DNA from: Leptospiraceae bacterium | GTDB taxonomy: Bacteria > Spirochaetota > Leptospiria > Leptospirales > Leptospiraceae | Assembly (NCBI GenBank): GCA_024233875.1 | Contig: JACKPB010000003.1 | Coordinates: 186,001-250,000, forward strand | DNA: 64,000 nucleotides | Direction: 5' to 3' | In this document: piece by piece, positions 54,376 through 62,828 of the stretch | Numbering within the stretch: the stretch's first letter is position 1 | How the letters are laid out: the number at the start of each line of letters is the position of its first letter | The notes under the pieces: generated by a model | What the model was told of the DNA's origin: nothing | Databases searched by the model: none | What the model saw: the letters and a program-made list of their open reading frames with translations, nothing else | Translations under genes and position numbers: made by a program

Positions 54376-56241
54376 CTAATTTCTGATGATCTCCCTATAG
54401 ATTCCATCTTTTCTGATCATTTCCAATCTTCTGATATTCTTTAGGGCAGTCACTTTTTCTACTTCCGATCCAAATTCTTGGATTTCTCTAAATAAGGAAA
54501 GGGTCTTCTCTAAGTCCCTATCGATTTCATAGATTTCTGTGAGTCGAAATAGAACATCAGAAACAGGAAGGGTGCGAATCTCTGTGCGTATTTTTTCCAT
54601 GATGGAAAGCTTTCGATCCAGGCTTGCCTTCTCTTTTCGATAATCTTCCAGCCTTCCCGATTCTGTTTGATAAAGTAATTCTTTTTTTATGGAATCCAAA
54701 TTCAGGGACATTTGAGAGATTTCCCCTTCGAGCTCCTTTTCTATAGATTTCATTTTCTTAAATGAATCATAAGATTTGAGTAGATTTCCCAACTCATCTT
54801 CCTTCCTGATCTTAAACTTATCAGCCCTTGAAAGATAAAGAAAGACGATCATCTTCTTTTTTTCTATCCGGACAGTCTCAACCTGATTTTCTGAATTGGT
54901 ACCATCTGTTTTTGTTTGAGTTTCCAACCATTTTTTTAAGTAATTGGATGCTCTTTCGTAATCTCCGAGCCTTCTCGCCAAAATATCACCCAGAGAAAAG
55001 TAATAGATTTCATTTTCTGTAGGAGAATTGTTGTCTGAATTTACAAATTTCTCATAAAACTCTACACTTTTTAAATAATTTTTTTCTGCTGAATAGAGTC
55101 CGGCCAGAGAGAGGAATACTTCTTTTTCCTCAGATTTATCCCGCCTATCTTCAGGTGCTTTCAGGTAGAGCAAGTAAAAATCCCTGGCCCGGGATTGAAG
55201 GGAAGAGGCTCTGTAATCATCTCCCAATAGCTTGGAAACAGAAGCATTTTCCGGATCTATGAGATTTGCCAATTCCAGAATTTCTGTGGTTCCATTGAGA
55301 CCTTTTTCGCGATCCGGATCATGCAGAGGATAAGGGGAAGACAGGGCTCTGAGTTTTCTATCCTCCATTTCTAGGGATCTGAGAAGAAGGGCAAAGTCTT
55401 TCAGGTTTTCAGAGTCAATTTTTGATTTTTCTCTTTTTAATGGAAGGAAAACTTCACGATGCGAGGTTTCGTAAGATTTCTCAAGCTCTTCCAGTTCTTT
55501 TTTCTTGGATTCCAGACTTTCCTGAAAGGGTTTTTCAGCTTCGATCGCTTCCCCTCTTCTGGCTTTTTGAGCCTGAGAGAGATGAAATTCATCTTCAAAC
55601 TTTTTGATCTCTTCTTTTTTTTTCTCTAGAATTTCATAGGATTTTTTATGGGCCAGAGCTCTTTCTTTGAAGGATGGATCTACATGATCCGAAAGATAAT
55701 CTTCATTCCATATAGAAGCTTCTTCTGAGGAAAAATCTCTAAATCGAAATGCGGAAAGATAGGCTGAGATAGCATGGGGAATGTCTTTCTTTTGATTGTA
55801 CAATCTTCCCATACCTGAGTAGATCCTGTAAAGGGTTTCAGAGTTTCGAATCGTAGAGGTAGGACCCGGTAGAGACTTTAGATTTCTATGAAAGACGCGA
55901 ATTTCATTCAGACTGCTGAGTGAATTTACCTTTCCGGAAAGCAAGCGGTATCTATCTTTTACTTTTTCTCCCCTATCCTCCAGGAAAACTCCCGCCCGAC
56001 TTCTTTCTTCCTCTGTTCTCCTATCCTCAGGAAACTGAGAATAATAGGTCTTCAGGACATCGGTATAGGTTTTTAAATCTTCATCAACCGAATCCCCACC
56101 CCGCTCTTTTTCTGAAGATTTTTTTTCGAGGTTCTGTAAAGTGTTGAGATCAATAAGAGATTGGATCTCTTTGGGAGGCTCCGCTTGAGAAAGAATTGGA
56201 AGATTGAAGAAAAGTAAGAATATCGGGAAAAAGTATTTCAT
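54376..56241 (-). CDS. Secreted TPR/coiled-coil protein
   Basis: A 621-residue exported protein with a signal peptide (about 1-18, cleavage near SQAEPP). The body is almost wholly helical and charged, with TPR-like repeats around 105-140 and 310-430 (LLGDDYRASSLQSRARDFYLLYLK, FLSLAGLYSAEKNYLKSVEFYEKFV) and long coiled coils between them. Start is taken at ATG 56241 in preference to TTG 56256. It faces the lipoprotein gene with stops 2 bp apart. Function unknown; TPR proteins of this kind often act in periplasmic assembly. Confidence 0.7.
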   Translation of the reverse strand: MKYFFPIFLLFFNLPILSQAEPPKEIQSLIDLNTLQNLEKKSSEKERGGDSVDEDLKTYTDVLKTYYSQFPEDRRTEEERSRAGVFLEDRGEKVKDRYRLLSGKVNSLSSLNEIRVFHRNLKSLPGPTSTIRNSETLYRIYSGMGRLYNQKKDIPHAISAYLSAFRFRDFSSEEASIWNEDYLSDHVDPSFKERALAHKKSYEILEKKKEEIKKFEDEFHLSQAQKARRGEAIEAEKPFQESLESKKKELEELEKSYETSHREVFLPLKREKSKIDSENLKDFALLLRSLEMEDRKLRALSSPYPLHDPDREKGLNGTTEILELANLIDPENASVSKLLGDDYRASSLQSRARDFYLLYLKAPEDRRDKSEEKEVFLSLAGLYSAEKNYLKSVEFYEKFVNSDNNSPTENEIYYFSLGDILARRLGDYERASNYLKKWLETQTKTDGTNSENQVETVRIEKKKMIVFLYLSRADKFKIRKEDELGNLLKSYDSFKKMKSIEKELEGEISQMSLNLDSIKKELLYQTESGRLEDYRKEKASLDRKLSIMEKIRTEIRTLPVSDVLFRLTEIYEIDRDLEKTLSLFREIQEFGSEVEKVTALKNIRRLEMIRKDGIYREIIRN

Positions 56242-56286
56242 TTTGTACCAAATCAATCTGAAATCAGAAAGGGAAATGAAATGATT

Positions 56287-56757
56287 TCAGCGAATCGAAG
56301 TTACTTCAGAAAGTTCTTCTGTGGAAAGAATCTTTTCTATATCCATGATGATGATGAATCGATTTTCCTTCTTGGCTACTCCTATGATGTACCTAGAAGA
56401 CATCCCTTTGACTGAAGGGGGCGGAGGATCGATTTGATTGTTTGAAAAATGGACAACATGGGAAACTCGATCCACAATCACTCCGAGAGACTTACCATGA
56501 ATCTTGACTATGATCGCCCGATTCATCACTGAGTTTCCAACTTTCTTATTCATGATCTTTTTGCTCAGATCAATCATATTCACAACCTTGCCACGAATGT
56601 CCATCAGTCCTACAAAATAATCCTGGGACTTAGGGACTTTGATGAGATTGGTTACCTTAACTATCTCTTCTACATTGACTATGGAAATAGCATAGTCTTC
56701 TTCACCTATGGTGAAGGTAATGTACTGTTCATTGAGGTGGTTGTCTTCACGAGTCAT
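56287..56757 (-). CDS. cheW: Chemotaxis coupling protein CheW
   Basis: A 156-residue CheW-domain protein linking MCPs to CheA. ITFTIGEEDYAISIVNVEEIV, RGKVVNMIDLSKK and GVIVDRVSHVVHF match the family. It is 16 bp downstream of the membrane-protein gene and far from the cheA locus at the left edge. Confidence 0.92.
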   Translation of the reverse strand: MTREDNHLNEQYITFTIGEEDYAISIVNVEEIVKVTNLIKVPKSQDYFVGLMDIRGKVVNMIDLSKKIMNKKVGNSVMNRAIIVKIHGKSLGVIVDRVSHVVHFSNNQIDPPPPSVKGMSSRYIIGVAKKENRFIIIMDIEKILSTEELSEVTSIR

Positions 56758-56773
56758 ATGTTTCCTTCATTAT

Positions 56774-57505
56774 CTAAAAACGTGTATAACCTGTATAGAA
56801 AAAATATGATCCGGTCACTAAAAAAATCAAGACTTTAATGATCATGGGTTCCCGATCTCTCAGAGTCCAATCCATCCCACCAAAGAGAATTCCGAGAAAG
56901 CCAAGCCCCCAACCTAAGATCATATAATCAAAGAAATGAAAGTAAAGAACTGCTCCGAGGGACATACCCAAGACTGAATCATGAAGGTCATCCACTGCCC
57001 TCTCACGAAACCTTTTCCAGGAGAAAACACCATTCTCCCTATGAAAGAAGGCATCAGCGATTCTGGTTAAGAATGACTTTCGGGGAGGAGATTGAACTTC
57101 ATGATCAATAGGATCATAATCAGACTTATGGGATCGATATTTAAAAAGAGGGATCTTGCTGATTTCATAAACCCCTCCGACACAATCCAGAATGTCCTCA
57201 TCGGGTAAGCAGGAGAAAACAGTCTTAAAAGGTAAAAATATTTTCTTAAGTGGTGAATTGAATCCATTCAATACATCACGTTCACGAATGATAGTACCTT
57301 TTTTGATGGTAGATGTGTAGGTTGCACCTTTTTCATTAGATGGGTCTACCTGAAGTTTCACCAAGCCATCATGAAAGCTGAACTCTACCTGAAGAAAGTC
57401 TCCTGATGAGGTTCTTGCTTGATAAGCTTTTTGGTATCCCTGGGTGACCGGTCTGGATCTTTTCCAGAGTCTTCTATACTGCTCAATATCAGACTCGTAA
57501 ATCAT
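56774..57505 (-). CDS. Uncharacterised protein with C-terminal membrane helices
   Basis: A 243-residue protein. The first 145 residues are soluble and mixed alpha/beta; three membrane helices follow (about 175-240), ending in FLVTGSYFFYTGYTRF. No family recognised. It probably forms an operon with cheW, whose start is 16 bp downstream. Confidence 0.6.
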   Translation of the reverse strand: MIYESDIEQYRRLWKRSRPVTQGYQKAYQARTSSGDFLQVEFSFHDGLVKLQVDPSNEKGATYTSTIKKGTIIRERDVLNGFNSPLKKIFLPFKTVFSCLPDEDILDCVGGVYEISKIPLFKYRSHKSDYDPIDHEVQSPPRKSFLTRIADAFFHRENGVFSWKRFRERAVDDLHDSVLGMSLGAVLYFHFFDYMILGWGLGFLGILFGGMDWTLRDREPMIIKVLIFLVTGSYFFYTGYTRF

Positions 57506-57804
57506 GATACTGTTATCGGTAATTTCAGGAAAACCTTGAGCAGAATCCTAAAAAAAGAGACATAATCCATGAATTAAATATGAAAAGAACTGCTGTTCCA
57601 GCAGGGAAGAAAGCATACAATGTCTTCAAGAATCCAGGATGATTTGGATGGATCAGATACGATTAGGCGTAGAGAATCGTCTGGAGATTTCTAAGATAAA
57701 CTTTTGAAACTGATCTTCTTTGTACTCTCATAAAAAGAAGATCAGTTTGAATTTTTAGCCGAGATAACAGATAAATTCGAGAGAAAATTCTGTAGAATTA
57801 AGAA
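57506..57804. other. Intergenic region with a strong hairpin
   Basis: About 300 bp between the membrane-protein gene start and the bS22-like gene stop. It should hold the promoter of the cheW operon. A hairpin at 57707-57748 is the only clear structure. A 20-codon plus-strand ORF beginning at 57580 has no visible RBS or family match. Confidence 0.5.
57707..57748. terminator. Perfect 14-bp hairpin, probable terminator of the bS22-like gene
   Basis: AAACTGATCTTCTT (57707-57720) and its exact complement at 57735-57748 enclose a 14-nt loop. It lies 57 nt past the bS22-like stop. The U-run is short on both strands (GAATTTTT on plus), so its use as a terminator is likely but not proven. Confidence 0.5.
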
Positions 57805-57894
57805 TTATTTCTTCTTGTGACGGTTCGCCCTTCTTTTCTTTTTTCTCTTATGGGTTGCTATTTTTCTTCTCTTTCTTTTTTTACCAGAGGGCAT
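57805..57894 (-). CDS. bS22-like small ribosomal protein (AURKAIP1/COX24 domain)
   Basis: A 29-residue, extremely basic protein (starts MPSGKKRKRRK, ends NRHKKK) with the conserved GKKRKR, ATHKRKK and NRHKKK segments of the AURKAIP1/COX24 family, related to mitochondrial mS38 and mycobacterial bS22, found on the small ribosomal subunit. It is easily missed because of its size. An AAGGAG Shine-Dalgarno sits 7 nt before the ATG. It is upstream of cheW and downstream of manC, with 55 bp to manC. Motif plus ideal RBS make it convincing. Confidence 0.88.
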   Translation of the reverse strand: MPSGKKRKRRKIATHKRKKKRRANRHKKK

Positions 57895-57949
57895 TCGATT
57901 CTCCTTAAAATTGATAGATCCGCATTCGGACTCTTATAATGACAGGAAT

Positions 57950-59020
57950 CTATTTGAGATACTTTTGTAAATCTTTATTTTTTCTGAATTCGGAAAGAAG
58001 TAATTTAATGTCCTTCAAACCTGCTTTAGAGGAAACAAAAAGAAGATCTTCTTCTTCTACCAAAATGATGTCCTGAACACCTAAAAAAACAATCAGTTCT
58101 TTGTTCACTGAAGATATGTTTCCGTAGGAATGAAAATGAAAGGATTTTTTTCCGATGTGGAAATTCTGATCGTCATCCCCTTCGAGGACTCGTTCCAGGG
58201 AAATCCAGGAACCCACATCGTCCCATTGAAAGCTGGTTTTGACCATTTGTATCGATACGCTTTTTTCTAAAATCGCTGTATCAATAGCTTCCGAGGGGAG
58301 TTTTTTGAAAGCTGTCGCCAGATCATTTTTCTTTCTGAAGGGGAATCCTTCTCTGAGGGGATTGAGAATGTAAGGTGCGTATTTTTCAAACTCTTTGAGA
58401 ATGTACTGTGTATTCCAAATAAAGATCCCGGGATTCCAGAAAAAATTCCGCTTTTTGATGTACTTCAATGCTTTTTTGTGATCCGGTTTTTCATGAAACC
58501 CATTGACTTGGTAAGAATTGTCGACCTGCTTTCCGGTGGAGATATATCCATATCCGGTTTCGGGTCGGGTCGGTCTGACCCCCAAAAGGACAATATTCTG
58601 ATCACAAATTGAAAGTGCTTCTTTGATGTTTTTAGTAAACTCTTTCACCGGATGAACATAAGCATCTGCAGACAGAACAATCTGATCGGGATTTCCAAAT
58701 CTCTTTTGAAAGTGCAGACTAGCCAGAGCTATGACGGGAGCAGTATTTTTGCCTTCCGGTTCGATGATATAATTTTCAGGAGGGATGATCGATTCGGATT
58801 TCATGATGGACTTTTTTAAGTCTTCATTGGTTCCGATGAAAATCCTGGATGGATCCGTCAGAGTGTAAGCCCTTTCTAGAGTCTCCTGAAGAAGCGTCTT
58901 TCCGGAATAAACCTTTTGGAGTTGTTTTGGGGTAGATTCCCTGGATCTAGGCCAAAAGCGCTCCCCTTTCCCGCCGGCGAGAATCAATACCACAGGACGG
59001 GAACTATTGTCTTTTTTCAT
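57950..59020 (-). CDS. manC: Mannose-1-phosphate guanylyltransferase
   Basis: A 356-residue nucleotidyltransferase making GDP-mannose for LPS or glycans. The N-terminal signature LILAGGKGERFWPRSRE and TPKQLQ follow the family. Also PVIALASLHF, and GFHEKPD with NPGIFIWN later. It is the short form without the isomerase domain. I start at ATG 59020 rather than TTG 59023. Confidence 0.9.
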   Translation of the reverse strand: MKKDNSSRPVVLILAGGKGERFWPRSRESTPKQLQKVYSGKTLLQETLERAYTLTDPSRIFIGTNEDLKKSIMKSESIIPPENYIIEPEGKNTAPVIALASLHFQKRFGNPDQIVLSADAYVHPVKEFTKNIKEALSICDQNIVLLGVRPTRPETGYGYISTGKQVDNSYQVNGFHEKPDHKKALKYIKKRNFFWNPGIFIWNTQYILKEFEKYAPYILNPLREGFPFRKKNDLATAFKKLPSEAIDTAILEKSVSIQMVKTSFQWDDVGSWISLERVLEGDDDQNFHIGKKSFHFHSYGNISSVNKELIVFLGVQDIILVEEEDLLFVSSKAGLKDIKLLLSEFRKNKDLQKYLK

Positions 59021-59065
59021 CAAATCACTACTCTTATTAAAAATAATTGGAGAATGGGGAACCCA

Positions 59066-59308
59066 CTAGGTATGGTCTTTGGATTCTTCCGGTTGAAACT
59101 TAATTACTTTTGAAGGAATAATAGTAGAGACTGCATGTTTGTAAATAAGATTTTGTTTGTTGTCATTCTCAATGATGATAGTAAAATTATCAAAACTTGT
59201 TACTTTTCCCTTTAAAGGAACACCATTCAAAAGATAGATGGTCAGATCAATTTTTTCTTTTCTAGCAGTGTTCAGGATGTAGTCTTGAATATTATTTTTA
59301 GCAGACAT
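59066..59308 (-). CDS. hfq: RNA chaperone Hfq
   Basis: An 80-residue Sm-like protein. The distal-face and Sm1 pattern DLTIYLLNGVPLKGKVTSFDNFTII and the Sm2 IYKHAVSTIIP match Hfq. A hexamer binds sRNAs. I start at ATG 59308, which follows the miaA stop by four nt and has GGA seven nt upstream, in place of TTG 59329 that would overlap miaA. The miaA-hfq order is classic. Confidence 0.95.
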   Translation of the reverse strand: MSAKNNIQDYILNTARKEKIDLTIYLLNGVPLKGKVTSFDNFTIIIENDNKQNLIYKHAVSTIIPSKVIKFQPEESKDHT

Positions 59309-59312
59309 ATCT

Positions 59313-60212
59313 TTATCCATAAGTTTCAATTTTCTTTAGTATAGTCAGAGCAGTTGACCAGGAATTAGGAGCCAGGTATTTTTCTTTCTTGAACCAGGTT
59401 ATCTGTTTTTTTGCATAATTCCTATGGCATTGAGCAAACTTCTCTTTCAATCTCTCTAAACTAATTGTTCCATTAATTATTTCAAGCCCAAAATTATATC
59501 CGAGAGAATTTAATGCAGGGCAATCCTCTCCGTATGCACTCTTGACTTTTTCAGTTTCTTCAATAAATCCTGATTCTAAAATCATTTCGGAACGCTGGTT
59601 GATTCGGGCATACAATTCCTCCCGACTCCAATCCAAAAAAATTCCTGACCATCGTATGCCTTTCTGAAAGAAAAATCCCTCCTCTTCTTCTACCTTTCTT
59701 TCTGACCACCTGACACCGGATAGATTGACCTCGAGAGCCCTCACGACTCTGTACTCATCATTGGGATTGAGTTTGGATGCAGCCTCAGGATCCATTCGCT
59801 TCAACTCTTCATATCTTTCGTTTTTTTCCATGGATTCGGCTTTGGTCCTCAGGAGAGGGTCAACATTCGGTACTTCATACATACCCATCAGAAAGGCTTT
59901 CAGGTAGAAACCTGTCCCCGATGTGAGAACAGGGATTTTTTCTCGTTTTAGGATCTCTTTTACGTGTTTTTGAGCCAGAAGAATGAATTCTCTGGCATTG
60001 AGGGTTTCATCGGGATTGATAAAATCAATCATATGATGGGGAATGTGATTTCGAATCGTTTCATCGGGGACTGCAGTTCCCCACTTCAGTTCTCTATAGA
60101 CCTGCCTGGAATCAAAGGAAACAATCTCAAAACGATTTGGATTGAGTTCTTTGACCAGATCTGTTTTTCCTCCGCCGGTCGGACCGGCCAGAATGACTAT
60201 CCTGGAACTCAG
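59313..60212 (-). CDS. miaA: tRNA dimethylallyltransferase MiaA (CTG start)
   Basis: MiaA adds the isopentenyl group to A37 of UNN-reading tRNAs. An ATG-only reading gives 239 residues from 60032, but the frame continues upstream and encodes the missing P-loop: LAGPTGGGKTDLVK, then VSFDSRQVYRELKWGTA. No ATG, GTG or TTG exists before an in-frame stop (TGA at 60221-60219). CTG at 60212 fits: it overlaps the upstream TGA as CTGA and follows GAGGAAG. That gives 299 residues, the normal length. Downstream is hfq. Confidence 0.9.
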   Translation of the reverse strand: MSSRIVILAGPTGGGKTDLVKELNPNRFEIVSFDSRQVYRELKWGTAVPDETIRNHIPHHMIDFINPDETLNAREFILLAQKHVKEILKREKIPVLTSGTGFYLKAFLMGMYEVPNVDPLLRTKAESMEKNERYEELKRMDPEAASKLNPNDEYRVVRALEVNLSGVRWSERKVEEEEGFFFQKGIRWSGIFLDWSREELYARINQRSEMILESGFIEETEKVKSAYGEDCPALNSLGYNFGLEIINGTISLERLKEKFAQCHRNYAKKQITWFKKEKYLAPNSWSTALTILKKIETYG

Positions 60213-60619
60213 ACATCTTCCTCATCGATGATCGGCTCTTCCTCGATATCTATATCGGCCTCCAGGTCGATGTCAGGATCTACTCCAACTTCATCTTCGA
60301 GAATATCGTATTCAGTGACTTTTCCTTTTCCACGGGTTTTTTGTGCAAGTTTCTGAGATTGATCCTGACCGCATTTGGGACAAATCTTCTCAGGTTTATT
60401 CAAATCATAGAACTTTGTAGAGCAATTGATGCAACTGTGCTTCTTCCCTAGAGGGTTTGCGGAGTCAACCGCCTGAGATGCGGTTTTGGCACCGGTTTTC
60501 TTTTTAGACTTTGAGCCGGATGCAGAAATTGTCCCTGCACTTGCCTTGGACTTAGGTGCTTTGGAGGTTGATTTTTTAGTTTTGGGTTCTGCTTTTTCCA
60601 GCTTTTTCTTTTTTACCAT
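60209..60619 (-). CDS. FYDLN-acid zinc-ribbon protein
   Basis: A 136-residue protein. A Lys/Ser-rich N-terminal half leads to a zinc-ribbon (CINCSTKFYDLNKPEKICPKC) with the FYDLN motif (TIGR02300/PF09538), followed by an acidic tail (EADIDIEEEPIIDEEDV). The same family is common in alpha-proteobacteria. Function unknown; nucleic-acid binding is possible. I start at ATG 60619 rather than TTG 60643. The stop overlaps the miaA CTG. Confidence 0.85.
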   Translation of the reverse strand: MVKKKKLEKAEPKTKKSTSKAPKSKASAGTISASGSKSKKKTGAKTASQAVDSANPLGKKHSCINCSTKFYDLNKPEKICPKCGQDQSQKLAQKTRGKGKVTEYDILEDEVGVDPDIDLEADIDIEEEPIIDEEDV

Positions 60620-60800
60620 GAAAAAAAGATTAGATAGATTCAAATCATTTTTAAGTCAATGATTTTTCTGTTATTTTCAAGTTATTGAAAAAAGTTTTTT
60701 CCGGCTTCAGATAATTGTTTTTTTCAATCTTTCCGCATAAAATCGCTTCCTGAATGAATTAATTTGGTTTTTAAATATTGAATCCATTTAAAATTGGAAT

Positions 60801-61670
60801 ATGAACTTTGAAAGAATTTCCATCCCCTCCGGTCTAGCCGGAATCAGTGTAAAATTTACCCGATCCAATCTTCCCACTCTGGTACTTGTGCATGGATTCA
60901 ATGACTCCAAAGATTCTTTTGTCTTCCTGGAGGAAGAATTGGGAAAACACTTTCGACTGGTAGAGTTCGATTTTCGGGGACATGGGGATTCTGACTGGAA
61001 TGAGGACGGGATCTACACTCCCGGAGAGTATCTCCTCGACCTGCATTGTACAATTAGTTCATTAACAGAAGATTCCATATTTTTATTGGGTCACTCCATG
61101 GGAGCAGGAATTTCTGCCAGATATGCCGGGATGTATCCTGAGAAAATTAGGGGTCTGATCTGCCTGGAAGGATTCAGCGGACTGCAACCTCTCGATAAGG
61201 AATCCGGACGAATCCGAAATTGGTTGGATCATCTTCAAAAAAAAGCAGGCAAAAAAGATGTAAATCAAAAATCGATGAAACGGGAAGATGCTTTTTCTAA
61301 ACTGAAACTCATCTACTCACATTTGGATCCAGAAAAATTGAATACTCTACTGGATGGATTGATTCGCGAAACTGAGAGTGGCCTATTTACCTGGAAGAAT
61401 GATCCCCGATTGAAAACAACAGTACCCATTCCATTTCCTCCCGATCTTTCCCGGAACCTCTGGAAACGGATAGAATCACCTGTTCTCATGATCTACGGTC
61501 AGAAATCTCATTTGACTCCGACAAATCTAGAAGAGATCAAATCTCATTTCAGGAGATTGAGCTTTCACGAAATTTCCGGATCATCCCACAACATGCATCA
61601 CGACAACCCCGAAACTGTCCTGAGTTTGATTGGTGACTTTATGAAGACTCATTTCGAGTTGATGAGATAA
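60801..61670 (+). CDS. Alpha/beta-hydrolase
   Basis: A 289-residue alpha/beta-hydrolase. VHGFNDSKDS is the oxyanion loop, the nucleophile is in LGHSMGAG, and SSHNMHHDNPE holds the catalytic His. The pattern is like esterases and epoxide-hydrolase relatives. TAAAAT lies 6 nt before the ATG and no Shine-Dalgarno is seen, a possible leaderless start. It is convergent with the secreted protein gene, overlapping by 22 bp. Confidence 0.83.
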   Translation: MNFERISIPSGLAGISVKFTRSNLPTLVLVHGFNDSKDSFVFLEEELGKHFRLVEFDFRGHGDSDWNEDGIYTPGEYLLDLHCTISSLTEDSIFLLGHSMGAGISARYAGMYPEKIRGLICLEGFSGLQPLDKESGRIRNWLDHLQKKAGKKDVNQKSMKREDAFSKLKLIYSHLDPEKLNTLLDGLIRETESGLFTWKNDPRLKTTVPIPFPPDLSRNLWKRIESPVLMIYGQKSHLTPTNLEEIKSHFRRLSFHEISGSSHNMHHDNPETVLSLIGDFMKTHFELMR

Positions 61671-62710
61671 TGTGATTGAACACCCTGAAAATCTATCGGA
61701 GTGGGTGAAATGTGTTTGCAGTTCAAAGAGTTAGAGGTATTGTGAATCAGTATATAAGGGTTGGCAAAAAATAGTTTCACAAAAAACCTAAGAACTACAG
61801 AAATACTTTCAAGGATATTGATTCTTCCCGCAACGGATGCTTTTTGAATTCTAAACTGACAATCTTCCGAACCCAAAGAATGAACTTCGACAATCGGAAT
61901 CTTATATCCGCTCAAACTATCCCTTTCAAATTTTTCTACTTTGGACTCCAAAACCTTTCCTGAATCCAAAATCGCTCCTGATGCATCGAGTATCACGAAA
62001 GTTCTAAAATCCCCTTCTTCTTTTTTTCCGTAGTAGCCACCCAGAAAGAGTTTCATTCCATTTGCAGAAAAAGATCGCATTATTTCCCATCTCGAACTAA
62101 ACTTATAGACTTCCTGATTTGTAATCAAATGTTCCATCCCGCCGGTTCCTTTCAAATCATAGACTGTACCTTTGAAATCAATGTATCCTTCGACCTTCGC
62201 TGAGTGAAAGGGGATATCAGCTTTCAAAAATTTTTTCTGATCGAGAATGATCTTTCCTCCGGACAGAGTAACTCCCGAACGGGGAGAGCTGAATTTTAAA
62301 TACAATTTTACGTTATCTGTAAATACCTTTATTTCAAAATCCCCATTGATCTCTTCAAAACTATTGTTGTAGCTTTTGACGAAATATTTTTTTTTGTTCG
62401 CTTCAAGTGATTTATTGGAAAATTCTTTCGTAGAAAAATAAGAACCCGTCTTTCCGGATTGAACAGAAATTGCTACCCCATGATTCAGAGATCCCGGCCC
62501 GAGGTTACTGATTAGAGAAGTCACAAAGATTTGAAACTCGGAGTTTAAAAAATAGTAATTCCAACCCTGAAAGTAACCTTCATCGGAATACGGTTGGAAC
62601 ACATAGTCCGAAACCAAAACTTTTTTTATGGCTGAAGACTGAGGAAAGCCGGAAGAGAGGGGAAATAAAATGAAAACCAGGATGAAGAATTTCTTAACTA
62701 AGAATTTCAT
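61649..62710 (-). CDS. Secreted lipocalin/CrtC-AttH-like protein
   Basis: A 353-residue exported protein with a signal peptide (about 1-24, cleavage near GFPQSS). The beta-rich body has the two-halved pattern of AttH/CrtC/Svf1-type lipocalin-like proteins: ADIPFHSAKVEGYIDFKGTVYDLKGTGGMEH, then a second domain. This is a remote resemblance. I use ATG 62710 over TTG 62734. Possibly in lipid or hydrophobic-ligand handling. Confidence 0.6.
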   Translation of the reverse strand: MKFLVKKFFILVFILFPLSSGFPQSSAIKKVLVSDYVFQPYSDEGYFQGWNYYFLNSEFQIFVTSLISNLGPGSLNHGVAISVQSGKTGSYFSTKEFSNKSLEANKKKYFVKSYNNSFEEINGDFEIKVFTDNVKLYLKFSSPRSGVTLSGGKIILDQKKFLKADIPFHSAKVEGYIDFKGTVYDLKGTGGMEHLITNQEVYKFSSRWEIMRSFSANGMKLFLGGYYGKKEEGDFRTFVILDASGAILDSGKVLESKVEKFERDSLSGYKIPIVEVHSLGSEDCQFRIQKASVAGRINILESISVVLRFFVKLFFANPYILIHNTSNSLNCKHISPTPIDFQGVQSHYLINSK

Positions 62711-62817
62711 ATGAGAACCTGAATGCTCCGACAATGGTCAGTCGATGACCTGACCCGTATGCATTCTTTTATCCTTACTTTTCTACTTTCTTTTTTTTAT
62801 TCATGTTTTAGCAAGGA

Positions 62818-62823
62818 TATAAT
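62818..62823 (+). promoter_or_regulatory. TATAAT box 5 nt before the RsbU-like ATG
   Basis: An exact TATAAT ends five nt before ATG 62829, so a transcript could begin at or near the start codon. No good -35 is seen. AAGGAT at 62813-62818 could instead serve as a weak RBS, but then TATAAT would be coincidental. Confidence 0.35.
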
Positions 62824-62828
62824 ACGTC

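Noticed and set aside
57580..57642. Plus-strand 20-codon ORF (MKRTAVPAGKK start)
   Set aside because: No Shine-Dalgarno sequence and no family resemblance; likely chance in a spacer.
62736..62755. GGTCAG/CTGACC inverted repeat upstream of the RsbU-like gene
   Set aside because: Six-base arms only; an operator is possible but such repeats are common by chance.
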